From Oasisia sp. SBJ-2009 (taxonomy: Eukaryota > Annelida > Polychaeta > Sabellida > Siboglinidae), in contig OZ024865.1 of assembly GCA_964017155.1 (NCBI GenBank), positions 21,179,402 through 21,243,401 on the forward strand: 64,000 nt of DNA, written 5' to 3'. The translations under genes were made by a program, and so were the position numbers. The notes below the pieces were generated by a model that saw only the letters and a program-made list of their open reading frames with translations, was not told the origin of the DNA and made no database searches. Shown piece by piece: positions 11,855-23,660 of the stretch (position 1 is its first letter; each line of letters begins with the position of its first letter).

Positions 11855-12633
11855 ACAAAATATTATACAATGTAAAAAAATGGGCTAAACCCCTAACAAT
11901 GGTGAACTAACAACATAATGTGAATCCGGCAACTCAACGTCGTAGGCAAAACGTGGCTGTAGTTACACAACAAATATAAAAGCACGACTCGACCGAATAA
12001 TCAACTGAAACTCAGTGAACAAACCATAACTAATCATGGTAAGATAACACAGCGTTGTAGCAACGGTACACATGCATACATAGGAAACACTCTTAACACA
12101 TCACAAAGAAAGGCAAGGCCATACCGCCACACAAATGTACTTTTGTTTGGTGAAAAGTATCCGCACGAAAAACCTTGCGTCAGCGGAGGTATAAGCACAA
12201 TACAAAACCTCATGAATTACCAAACAAAATACAGGGAAAAGCGTAAAAAACTCAATTTGTGTGTGATATTGAGTGATAATATTAATACATGTATATACCA
12301 TACACCAATTAGTGAACCAAAGGTAGCGCTCTCTAGGGAAGGGTGGGTGGGAATTTGTCAGGAGAGCGCGCGTGAAACGTTGCCTTCCTGTGCAATACAG
12401 AAGGGCAACTAATTTGTAGTTATCCCCGTCCAGCACAAGTCGCCCACCGCTTATCGCCTGATGTCAAGTGCCCGCCCGCGGCGATACCATTAGCGGGTTG
12501 AGTGACCTAGCTAGACGTGACCTAAATTAATCCTGTTTCACCCTATAGTGAGGGCACCGACGCTCCCACAGTCTGTTTAGGGGACACCGACTTGCTTGCA
12601 AAAGGTTATTTCGTCTTTGGACAAAATTGCATT
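11855..12633. other. Sequence between the two 314-bp repeats
   Basis: No gene is supported. It contains a 49-bp block (12352-12400) identical to 17745-17793 at the right edge of the island. A stretch around 12150-12290 resembles 29110-29240, sharing for example CCGCAC, AAACCTCATG and CAGGGAAAAGCGT in the same order, which suggests related terminal or UTR sequence of the same element family elsewhere in the window. Confidence 0.5.
12352..12400 (+). repeat. 49-bp repeat, internal copy
   Basis: Identical over 49 bp to 17745-17793 and in the same orientation. Both end in CAATACAG, after which the sequences diverge completely. Confidence 0.8.
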
Positions 12634-12947
12634 TCGCAATCCTGCGTCTTGTGTCCTAAAGATTAATGGAACTACTTAATTGTTACATGTCAAGTTGATA
12701 TTACAGTGGTGAGGAGCCTGAGCTTGTTTCTGTACATATCAGTGACAACTGGAAACCATGTGTGAGTGACAAATTGGCATTCCACTTATTATACATAGAA
12801 ATTATAGGCATGGAATGCCGAAGAGCCCCTATATGAGAGTGACAAACACAGTTGATTACAAGTGCCACAATAGGGGCGTAATTACACAGTTGATTCTCTA
12901 TAAACATACATGTATAAACAGAAAGGTTGGGGTACTCGATCCCCCCA
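12634..12947 (-). repeat. 314-bp direct repeat, right copy
   Basis: Partner of 11541-11854. It is followed by a C-rich segment (12941-13000) and then by about 390 bp in which I see no gene before the recombinase remnant. Confidence 0.75.
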
Positions 12948-13385
12948 CCTCACACGGAACGTGGGAGGTCACCCCCACCCCAGGCGACGCACCAGACGCA
13001 CTAATTTAAGCCAGTGATAAATACGGTAAACAAACTGTGACAAACAGATAAACACCTAGCATATACATGAACATGAACATAACAGAGCACAGTGACAATA
13101 CCTCAATAGCAGCTGGACCCAGCACGTCTCGCCACTAACTAACCGCTAGAGGTAATGTAACAGTTACAGTGATAGACTACCTGCGTACAGGCAGAAAGAC
13201 ACAGCCCAGTCCAGTGACGGGCACTCGTGAGTAAATGGACCAGGCACCTCCCACCTCACGATCAGCACCGGGTCCAACCACCAGGCGAGCCGTCCTGAAA
13301 CAACACAAACATTTCGGCAGATCAAGTACAACAAGAAATGTCTGTATGACACCGTGGTTGGTGAATCAAAGGCGTGGATGCGAAT

Positions 13386-13506
13386 GTAACTAGTGAACGC
13401 AAGGGATAGTGAACGCAGTGGATCGCCAGCGTCCCATGGCCTTAATTTGCTCAGTGCTGAATCCTCTCTTAGCCGCCCAAGTGGCAGCACCAATGCGAAA
13501 TGAATG
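13386..13506 (-). pseudogene. YR retroelement: tyrosine recombinase C-terminal motif
   Basis: Read from 13506 downward, the frame gives HSFRIGAAT then GFSTEQIKAMGRW then RSTAFT, the box II region (H-x-x-R) of tyrosine recombinases. The expected catalytic tyrosine (SYIRI, codon 13386-13388) is present but in another frame, so one frameshift near 13400 separates it. The published frames of this stretch (for example 13164-13493) are out of register for most of the domain. In intact elements this enzyme inserts the circular cDNA. It is not functional here. Confidence 0.75.
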
Positions 13507-13526
13507 GGGTGAAATCTGCTTAGCGT

Positions 13527-13961
13527 TTAGCTAGACCACCACGGCGGTTTTCCGTAACATTTTCGCAACATATGACCGAGACACAGGAAACTTATCCGAA
13601 AACAGGAATAAAGGACCATCACCACGGCCCTCAATAACCGGTGGGGACAGGTGCTGCCACCTGTTGGCGGGATGTCTAACTTGAACGGACGACCTGAGCT
13701 ATACTTATAAGAAACAAAGTTGAGTTTGAGCTTAGATTTTGTTATGCGACACTGGCTCATACTTATGTTATGTGCCCCCTTCGTTACCTCACTGGCTTCG
13801 CGATTAAGCCGAATCAAGTCGTTGGGATTTGACTTGCCTATCGTGAGGTTATATAAACGACGACAAAAACACATCCCGGGGGATATAACCCGTGAACTGA
13901 ACGTTAACGACCCCACCAATGACTGAACATCACGCAATGAAACCTTCTTACGCTTAGACAT
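13527..13961 (-). pseudogene. YR retroelement: end of RNase H region and start of the recombinase
   Basis: The first 55 codons (SLRDVQSLVGSLTFSSRVISPG, split here as SLRDVQSLVG and SLTFSSRVISPG) match the post-RT thumb/RNase H boundary of DIRS-type pol. Later RPFKLDIPPTGGSTCP matches the N-terminal part of the YR domain. The join skips what would normally be more than 100 residues, so an internal deletion is likely. The last codons before 13527 run out of frame into the recombinase motif of 13386-13506. Confidence 0.7.
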
Positions 13962-14662
13962 TGCAATGAGTTTGGCTCGCAGGGCAACAACTTATCCTGG
14001 GGTAGTTTAATCGTTTGAGCTATGGAGTCTACTTCAATGCCAAGTAGGACGGCCGTGGTAGTAGGTAGAACTGTTTTTGAGTGTTTGACGGGAAGGTTAA
14101 TCCTACGGCAGATGTCAAAAAACCTGTCCAAATAGAGCCGACAACGTGAAATAGTCTTACCAAAAATTATAAAATGATCAATAATGTGGCTGATGTGCAA
14201 AATATTGGTTTTATGCACACAGATCCATTGTACTGCTCTAGACAGAGATTCAAACGTCTGGCATGATGTGCTGCAACCCATAGGCAAACACATATCAAAA
14301 TAAAACTGCCCTTTAAACTTGAAGCCGAGCAGGCGATAATCCAGAGGAGAGATGGGGATAATCCTAAAAGCGTCCTTTAGAGCGGCTTTAGCTATTAAAC
14401 AACCTTTTCCGAACTCGAACATAATACGTATACAATCATCAAGCATCTCGAATGACACAGCAGACAACTCGGGAGCAATGTGCGAATTAACCGAATTATC
14501 TTTTGGGTAGCTTAGGTCATGTATGAGACGGAAAAGGTGAGAATATCGTGTTGGATAAGGGTGGTTGCTGAAACGGACCGGCCACTCTACCAAGGGACTT
14601 CTCCTTATCATGCTTGGTCTGAACGAAAGATAAATTGTTATTAACTGATTTATGATTCTCAT
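13904..14662 (-). pseudogene. YR retroelement: reverse transcriptase with lost catalytic aspartates
   Basis: Recognisable RT blocks are FRLIHDLSYP, then NSVNSHIAPEL, then the motif A region AKAALKDAFRIIP, then LPMGCSTSCQTFE (motif B), then HIIDHFIIFG (motif C), then LLGIEVDS at the RNase H side. DIRS-type RTs have Asp in motif A and a DD pair in motif C. Here the motif A position appears to be Ala (with Asp two codons on in KDAF) and motif C reads D-H, so the enzyme should be inactive. The first 35 or so codons are an out-of-frame extension overlapping 14517-15275; the true RT frame joins near 14540. Confidence 0.8.
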
Positions 14663-15275
14663 AAATACCTTTTAGGGGGTTAGAACCAATAGATGAATGT
14701 ATCCTAAAGCCGGATTTAAAACCTAAAAGAAGAGCTGGCTTAGATGGACAATCATAATCTTGTAAAAGAAAGTCGAGCACAATGTGCTTGACAGGTGTAG
14801 GCAGAACGTGACATGTACGGGCATTTACTGGCAGGGTGAGATTGGCAAAGATAGGCGCAGCAGTAGATGACATATCATATAGGCTTGGTTGTGAATGGTA
14901 CCTTGCTCGGCACTCTGCAGGTTGATATACCACGGCCGGCTCGCTTGCATGTTGTTTGACGTCTGTGCGGGCACGTCTCTCGTACGTTGCCTCCCCTGCA
15001 TCGGTAATGTCACTCTCGCTTGAGTCATCTGATGGCGGTGGTGGTCGGCGTTTTGGAAGCTCTCCCGTCCCCGACGTTGACGGACCGGCCGCCGTCCCAA
15101 GGGCCTTGAATCCCTGAGCAATCTGGGTCGAAACGGCCGACATCAGTGTTGCATACAACGCCGGGTCGACACTCGGTGGTAGTACAGGTGGAGCCGCCTC
15201 GTCCGCCGGCACCCTCTCAGCCGCTGCCTTACTCTGCGACCGCGTTCTCTTCGGCATACTGCAAACCAGAGACAT
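14517..15275 (-). pseudogene. YR retroelement: gag-like/N-terminal pol leader
   Basis: 252 codons. The start (PKRTRSQSK) is basic like a nuclear localisation signal, then comes a Pro/Ser/Glu-rich segment (about 75-95), then KHIVLDFLLQDYDCP, LLGFKSGFRI, LGRVAGPF and IFSPF, which is the usual entry to DIRS/Ngaro pol before the RT. The normal SPLG...KK spacer before FRLIHDLSYP is missing and the frame shifts there (near 14540), a deletion-frameshift of roughly ten codons. The start at 15275 is uncertain; an ATG at the MPKRTRS codon (about 15257) is equally plausible. Confidence 0.7.
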
Positions 15276-15455
15276 GCATCAGATACACGCCACAACCCGG
15301 CCAGCCATACACCTTGCCGGCCGGACTCCCCCCTCCCCCCCCCGCACTGCCTATTGCACGCACAGGATCGTGGTCGCTCCCTGGTACATCGGTGCGGTGT
15401 GTGCTTAGTCCGCGGGGGGAGGGGTGAACTGCATGTCCCTGTACTGGACCCATGC
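15276..15455. other. C-rich region upstream of the YR element
   Basis: It contains a long C/T run (about 15328-15345). No gene or RNA is recognised. Open frames through here on both strands are GC-driven. Confidence 0.4.
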
Positions 15456-16480
15456 ATATCATATCTCCGCACCGGAAAACCTCTGGAAATAAAGGCAAGT
15501 CGCATCGCGACATCTCTCCGCACCGGATAACCTCTGGAAACAATGGTAAAGCCACATGTGAATATGTCTCTGCCCTCCGCCGGGGCTCATGTGAACTACA
15601 TTCACACATCAACATATCTCCGCACCGGAGTTCACACGCGAACTATAGTCACATGTCAACCTATCTCCGCACCTGAGGTAATGTGAACTATATTCACTTA
15701 GCAAAATATATCCGAACCGGAACGAATGTGACTAACACATATCAACATATCTCCGCACCGGAGGTAATGTGAATTATAGTCACATGTCAACAAATCTCCG
15801 CACCGGAGGTAATGTGAACTATAGCCACATGTCAACATATCTCCGCACCGGAGGTAATGCGAACTATAGTCACATGTCAACATATCTCCGCACCGGAGGT
15901 AATGCGAACTATAGCCACATGTCAATATATCTCCGCACCGGAGGTAATGTGAACTATAGTCACATGTCAACATATCTCCGCACCGGAGGTAATGTGAACT
16001 ATAGCCACATTTCAACATATTTCCGCACCGGAGGTAATGTGAACTATAGCCACATATCAACATATCTCCGCACCGGAGGTAATGTGAACTATAGTCACAT
16101 GTCAACATATCTCCGCACCGGAGGTAATGTGAACTATAGCCACATATCAACATATCTCCGCACCGGAGGTAATGTGAACTATAGCCACATGTCAACATAT
16201 CTCCGCACCGGAGGTAATGTGAACTATAGTCACATGTCAACATATCTCCGCACCGGAGGTAATGTGAACTATAGCCACATGTCAACATATCTCCGCACCG
16301 GAGGTAATATGAACGATAGCCACATATCACCATATCTCCGCACCGGAGGTAATGTGAACTATATTCACTTAGCAAAATATCTCCGCACCGGAGCGTTTGT
16401 CGTGACTAACACGTATCAACATATCTCCGCAACGTAGAACTTCTGTACACAAGGGAAAGTCATATTCATTCATATATAAC
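15456..16480 (+). repeat. 45-bp minisatellite with CTCCGCACCGGAG dyad
   Basis: The core from about 15750 to 16396 has around 14 units of 45 bp, with degenerate outer units extending from 15456 and to about 16680. Each unit holds CTCCGCACCGGAG, a 5-bp inverted repeat around CAC, then a GTAATGTGAACTATAG-type segment and CACATGTCAACATAT. Because 45 is a multiple of 3, one frame per strand stays open as a 15-residue repeat (15769-16437 on + and 15698-16375 on -). The outer units are more diverged than the centre, as expected for an array homogenised internally. Confidence 0.95.
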
Positions 16481-17741
16481 TCCGCACCGGAGCCAATGGT
16501 CACATCACAGCGCAGTTATATTGCAGCCCGGGGCTAATGTGACCAAGTCATGTTGCAGCAAATCTCCGTACCGGAGAACATCAGTACACAAAGGAACGCC
16601 ACATGTCAACATATCGCCACCGGAGAAAATATGTACACAAAGGAACGTCATATATCAACATATATCCCCACCAGATCCATATATGACCAATTCACATATC
16701 AACACACGTCAGCAAATCCACAATGAATATCATTAGTATTTTTCCATAAATAGAAATACTATAATATGGTGGTGACTAAATACATGCGTTAGCAGATAAG
16801 AGTCATGCCATTATGTATACGTGCGTTACCTGTACTGGCGTGACGGAAGCGAACACGACGTCCCCGGGCAATTCACCCGCTGAGGTGACCCGCCGTAAAC
16901 AATACATATGCACTGGGCTGTTAGTTGTAAATGGCCGTCGCACGTGTCCGATAATAGTCCCCGTTAGAGAATTAACTGGGAGCGCGCCGGAGGCGGCGGT
17001 GGGTCGTTAGCGCGATAAGCGAGCGGACACAGCGGGCGCCGCGAGCGACAGTTGTGTTGACACACTGCAGGATGCGCGCTAAGCAGTCACCACGACTCGC
17101 TGACGGATACAGCGGCTAGTGGTTTAGCGAAGTATCCCTGTGGAAATGTATACAATTGTGAAGGGCAGGGGTGAACTAAATCGCTGCCACACCTTGCAGT
17201 AGAACTCCGCTAACGCAGTAACACGTGTGTGCTTTGCCCACTCCTATATAAGGTATTATAGGAGTGTTTTCATACACCTGCCCTAATACTTGTTCTGACA
17301 TGAATCCATCGCTACATTCGCAGGCATGCTGGCACGCGTTGCAGAACATTCCACGTCTAGGTAACGTAACTTAGCAGAATCTTTTTAACACAAATCATCC
17401 ACCATGCAGATGTAGGACATACATGATATGGAAAACAAGCGACCCGGGACCTAACGTCCAGTCACACAAGGAGCATTGATATCGTCAATCCCAATCTCAA
17501 TCATTAAAAGGTCAGGACTAAAACATGTGACGTGTACTACATTCTCGCCGAGAATAAACCAAGAATCCTCAGCCCCCAATACCGAACATGTAACGAAATC
17601 AAATTACACACGCTCCGTCGCTCTCATAAAAATTATCTAAGCGGTGGACATATACATGTTTCACCATCGACAAACGTTTCATGTCGGATACACTCACCTT
17701 CTATCCCTCAGATGTGGTATCCCAAAACACGACAGGAAATT
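16481..17741. other. Unidentified right part of the island
   Basis: 16481-16700 holds decayed 45-bp units; the rest has no gene I can support. A perfect 10-bp hairpin with a TATATAAGG core lies at 17239-17266. Small open frames (16813-17010 and 17532-17768 on +) show no domain. Confidence 0.4.
17239..17266. other. Perfect hairpin with TATA-like core
   Basis: CACTCCTATA at 17239-17248 and its exact complement TATAGGAGTG at 17257-17266 enclose an 8-nt loop. TATATAAGG (17245-17253) resembles a TATA box. No transcript start can be assigned. Confidence 0.5.
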
Positions 17742-17744
17742 CAA

Positions 17745-17793
17745 AATTTGTCAGGAGAGCGCGCGTGAAACGTTGCCTTCCTGTGCAATACAG
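17745..17793 (+). repeat. 49-bp repeat at the right edge of the island
   Basis: Identical to 12352-12400. It ends in CAATACAG and is followed at once by minisatellite units. Confidence 0.8.
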
Positions 17794-20700
17794 ACACACG
17801 CAGGAACACGCGAAAATACGCTGGCACGCCTGGACACAAGCGAACACACTGGACACATTCGGACAGACAGGAACACACGCAGACACAGGCGAATACTCGC
17901 GAACAAACGGGTGCACAACTGGATACACTCGGGTACACGCGAACACCTATGGATATACGCGGTGAACTGGACACACGAGAACACACGCAGGCGCTTGCGA
18001 TCAAACGCGGACACACGAACACAAGCGGACACACGCGGACACACACGGATCCGCGCGGGTACACGCGGACACACGGGGACAGACGGGATCACACTCAGAA
18101 ACACGCGAACAAACGCGAACACACGCGAAAACACGGGGCACACGTGGACACGCGCGGTCACACGTGAACACTTATGGACACACGAGGTAACACGGACCCA
18201 CTGGACACACGCGGACTGACTGGAACACGCGGAGACACACGCGGTGATAAGCAGACATGCGCGGACATATGCGAACACACTCGGATTCAAGTGGTTACAC
18301 GGAGATCCAATCGGTTGCACGTGGACACACCCGAACACACGTTCACACAAGCCGACACATGCTGACACACGCGGACACACGCGGATAAATGCGGGTACAC
18401 GTGTTTACACGCGGACACACGTGGAAACACCCGTTCACATGTGGACACACGCGAACACACGCGGGCACACATGGACACAGGCGTACACACTGGACACACG
18501 CAGGGAGACTGGGATACATACACGCGAACACTTATGAACACACGCGGTAACAAGGCAGATATTGGAATACACGCAGACACACGAGAACAGACGCGGACAC
18601 ACGCGGACACACACATACACTCACGGGCACACGTGGACACTCGCGGACACACTGAAAACTCGCGGACAGACGGGAAAACGCGGAGACACACGCGGTGACA
18701 CGCGGACACATACGAACACACGCGGACTTAAGTGGTTACAAGCAGATCCACTCGTTTGCACGTTGACATACCCGAATACACGTTGACACACGCGGACACA
18801 CGTTGACACACGCGGACACACGCGGTCGCAGGCGGACACACTGGAAAAACGCTGTAACACGGGACACACGCAAACACACTCGGACACAAGCGGTCACACG
18901 CGTACACATAAGAACACCCGTGGAAACACCCGTTCACATGTGGACACACGCGAACCCACGCGGGCACACATGGAAGCAGGCGGACACACTGGACACTCGC
19001 GGACAGACGGGAACAAGCGCAGACACACGCGGATACACGTGTATACACGCGGACACACGTGCACACGCAGACACATGTGAATTCACGCGGACACACTCGG
19101 TCACACGCGGAAACACGCAGACACACGCGGACACACGGGGAGACACGCGGATACACGCCGATACACGGGGACACACGCGGACACTGGCGAACAAACGCGG
19201 AAACATGCGGACACACGCAGACACACGCGAACACACGAGGGCACCCGTGGACACACGCGAACACACTGCACACACGAGGACACACGCGAACACATCCGAA
19301 CACACGTGGGCACACGTGGACACACACGGATACACGGGAACACACGAAGACACATGCGGTGACACGCGGACATACGCGGACACAAACGAACACACGCGAA
19401 CACACATGGTTACATTCGGACACACTCGGTCGCACGCGGACACACGCGGGCACACACGAACACACTCGCAAACCTGTGGACACACGCGGACAGACGGGAA
19501 CACACGCAGACACACGCGAACAAACGCGGGCACACGGGTATACACACGGACACACGCGAACAATTATGGATACACGCGGTAACACGGGACGCACGCGGAC
19601 ACATTCGGACACACGTGGGCACACGCGGACACACACGAACACACGTGGACACACGCGTTCACATGTGGACACACGCGAACGCACGCGGGCAAACATGGAC
19701 ACACGCGGACACAGTGGAGACACGCGGACAGACGGGAACACGGGAAGACACACGGGGACATACACGGGCACACGTGGACACACGCGGACACACTGGACAC
19801 ACTGGACACACGCGGAAAGACGGGAACACTCGCACACACAGCCGGACACACGCGAACAGTTATGGATAGCCGCGGTAAAATGGGACACACGAGAACACAC
19901 GCGGACAAACGCGGTCACTCGCGGACACACGCGAAAACACTCGAACGCACGCGAAAACATGCGGATACGCTCTGGTACACCAGAAAACACCTGGACACAC
20001 GGGAACACACAGACACACGCGAACACACGCGAACACACGCGGGCACACGAGGGTACACGCGGACATACGCGAACACACTCTGGCATGCGTGGATACATGC
20101 TGATATACGCGGCCACACAAGGACACTAGCGAGCACTCGCCAACAAACGCAGAAACATGCTTACACACGAAGGCACTCGCGAATATACGCAGGCACACGT
20201 GGTAACTCGCGAACACACTGGACACACACGGACAGTCGGGAACACACGTAGACACACGCGAACACACGGGAACACTTATGGGTATAGGCTGTGACACGGG
20301 ACACACACGGACAAACGCGGATACGCGCGTGTACACGCTGACACATGTGGACAGACACGCAGACATACGAGAACACACGCGGGCACACGTAGGCACACGC
20401 GAACATACGACGGCACGCGTGGTCACTCGCGAACACATTGGACACACGCGGACAGACGGGAACACACACAGACACACGAGAACACACGGGAACACACGGG
20501 AGCACACCAGGATACACGCGGATACACGCGAACACTTATGGATATACGCGATAACACGTGACTCATGCGGACACACGCAGATACGCGCGGGTACACGCTG
20601 AGACACGTGGAGAGACGGGATCACACGCGGACACATGCGAAAAATTATGGATACACGCGGTAATACGGGACAAACGCGAACACACGCTGACACACACGGT

Positions 20701-22124
20701 ATCACGCAGACACACACGAACACACGTGGATACTCGCGATAACACGTGGACACACGCGAACACACGCGGGCACACGCGGGCACACGCGGTGACACGCAGA
20801 TATACGCGGACACACACGAAAACACGCGGACACACGCCGACAAACGCGGACACATATGGACAAACGCGGTAACACTGAAGTGCAGTGTTACCGGACACAC
20901 TAAAACACACTCGGACACAGGCGGACACACGCGGACCCACATGATCACACCCGGACACATGCGGACACACGCGGACACCCGCGAAAACACGTGGGAACAC
21001 GCGGACACACGGGAACACACCCGAAAATACGCGGAAGCATGGGGAAACGCTGGACACAAGAGTAAAGACGGGGACACACGGGGACACACGCGGTGACACG
21101 TTAGTCATACAATGACGAACAAACGCTTACACACGCGGACAAACGCTAACACCCGCTCACACGCTGGCACACGCGGACACAGGTTTAAACACGCTAAAAC
21201 ACGCGAACACACGCGGAAACACGTGGACACTCTGGACACATGCGATGACACGCGGATGTACGCGGACAAATGCGAAGACACGCGGACATACATGGTTACA
21301 CGCGGACACCCTCGCTCACACGCGAAGACACGCAGACACACCCGGAAAATGCGAAGACACGCGGGCACACGCGGACAAACGCGGAAACACGCGAACACAC
21401 GCGTATACACTGGACACACGCGGACACCCGCAGTGACACGCGTTTGCACACGAAAACACGCGGACACAGGCTACCACACATGGAGACACACGAACACACG
21501 AGAACACACGCGGACACATGCTGACACACATGGACACTCGCGGAGAAACGCGGTAACACCCGGATACTCACGAAAACGCGAAGTCACACGCGACCACATG
21601 GATACACACGAACACACGCGAACACACGTGGACACACGCGGGCACTCGCGGTCGCACGTGAACATCAGCGGACACACGCGAACAAACGGAGACCGTCGCG
21701 GACACAGGCGAACTCACTGCGACACACGTGGACACACGCGTACACATTCGATCACAAGCGAACACACGCGAACCCACGCCGACACACGCGAAAACACGTG
21801 GGAACAGGCGGACACGCTGGATAAAAGCAGACAGACGGGAACACACGCGGACAGATGTGGCTACACGTTATTCATATACGAACTCATACGAACAAACGCG
21901 TACACACGCGGAAAAATGCGAACACACGCGCTCACACGCGGACAGACGCGTACACACGCGGTCACCCGCGGACACACGCTAAAAAACGCGAACACACGCG
22001 GAAACACGCGGACACACTGGACACACGCGGTGACACGCGTACATACACGGACAAACACGAACACACGCGGACATACATGTTTACACGCGGTCACCCTCGT
22101 TCACACGCGAACACACGCAGACAC

Positions 22125-22861
22125 ACCCGGAAACACGTTAACCCACGGCGACACATGTGGACACACGAGGTAACACGGGACACACGCGGAAACACCCGCA
22201 CACACGAGGACACACGCGAACACATTTGCAAACAGGCGGACACAAGCGAGCACACGCAGACACAAGTGGACACAAGTGGACACACGTGGACACACGTGGA
22301 CACACAGGGTGACCCAAGGACATACGCGAATACATACGAACACACGCGAACAAACATGGTTACACGCGGACACACTTGGGCACACGCGGTCACACGCGGA
22401 CACACCCAGAAAGACGTGGACACACGCGGAAACACGCGGACACACGAGGACACACACGGACACACGCGGACACACGCGGATACACTGGACACACGCGGAC
22501 ACCCGCAGTGATACGCGGATGCGCACGAAAACACGCGGACACACGCGACCATACATGGAGACACACAAACACACGGGAACACACGCGTATACATGCTGAC
22601 ACACGCAGGCACAAGCGGACACACGTGGACAAACGCGGACACACGCGTGCACACGCGGTGACACGCGGTCATACGCGGACACACACGAACACACGCGGAC
22701 ACACGCGGACAAACGCGGACACAATCGATCACACGCGGACACACGCGGGCAAAACCGGTCACACGCGGGCAGTCGCGGTCGCAAGTGAACATCAGCGAAC
22801 ACACGCGAACAAACGGAGACAGTCGAGGACACAGGCGAACTGACTGCGACACACGTGGACA
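22125..22861 (+). repeat. Tandem segmental duplication in array B, copy 1
   Basis: It starts at the phrase CCCGGAAACACGTTAACCC and recurs from 22863 with offset 738, changing to 805 after a 67-bp difference near 23042-23108. The variant units are matched almost base for base. Confidence 0.85.
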
Positions 22862-22862
22862 C

Positions 22863-23660
22863 ACCCGGAAACACGTTAACCCACGGCGACACATGTGGAC
22901 ACACGAGGTAACACGGGACACACGCGGAAACACCCGCACACACGAGGACACACGCGAACACATTTGCAAACAGGCGGACACAAGCGAGCACACGCAGACA
23001 CAAGTGGACACAAGTGGACACACGTGGACACACGTGGACACACGCCGTCACAGGCAGTCACACTGGAAACAGGCGGACTTACGGGTCACAGATGGACACA
23101 CGCGGAGACACAGGGTGACCCAAGGACATACGCGGATACATACGAACACACGCGAACAAACATGGTTACACGCGGACACACTTGGGCACACGCGGTCACA
23201 CGCGGACACACCAAGAAAGACGTGGACACACGCGGAAACACGCGGACACACGAGGACACACACGGACACACGCGGACACACGCGGATACACTGGACACAC
23301 GCGGACACCCGCAGTGATACGCGGATGCTCACGAAAACACGCGGACACACGCGACCATACATGGAGACACACAAACACACGGGAACACACGCGGATACAT
23401 GCTGACACACGCCGGCAGAAGCGGACACACGTGGACAAACGCGGACACACGCGGGCACACGCGGTGACACGCGGTCATACGCGGACGCACACGAACACAC
23501 GCGGACACACGCGGACAAACGCGGACACAATCGATCACACGCGGACACACGCGGGCAAAACCGGTCACACGCGGGCACTCGCGGTCGCAAGTGAACATCA
23601 GCGAACACACGCGAACAAACGGACACAGTCGAGGACACAGGCGAACTGACTGCGACACAA
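22863..23660 (+). repeat. Tandem segmental duplication in array B, copy 2
   Basis: Partner of 22125-22861. It carries about 67 extra bases around 23042-23108 (including a GGAAACAGGCGGACTTACGG phrase that is also found near 9362 and 24228). Confidence 0.85.

Larger units (their letters stand above)
13386..15275 (-). mobile_element. Decayed DIRS/Ngaro-like tyrosine-recombinase retrotransposon
   Basis: On the minus strand the order is gag/pol leader, reverse transcriptase, RNase H region and tyrosine recombinase, the architecture of YR retrotransposons, which integrate with a recombinase in place of an integrase. It is broken by several frameshifts and a small deletion, and catalytic residues of the RT are gone, so it is a fossil. 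Possible terminal repeats lie at 12634-12947 and 11541-11854. Confidence 0.8.

Noticed and set aside
15769..16437. 222-codon frame of 15-residue repeats
   Set aside because: The 45-bp minisatellite is divisible by 3, so a frame stays open on both strands; there is no non-repeat coding sequence on either side.
15456..16480. CRISPR array
   Set aside because: Units are directly adjacent 45-bp tandem repeats with no unique spacers, in an animal genome context.
18728..20116. 462-codon minus-strand frame (and the similar one at 62529-63917) as a real cysteine-rich protein
   Set aside because: It is purely periodic at 10 residues, and frames in other phases on both strands are open over the same DNA.
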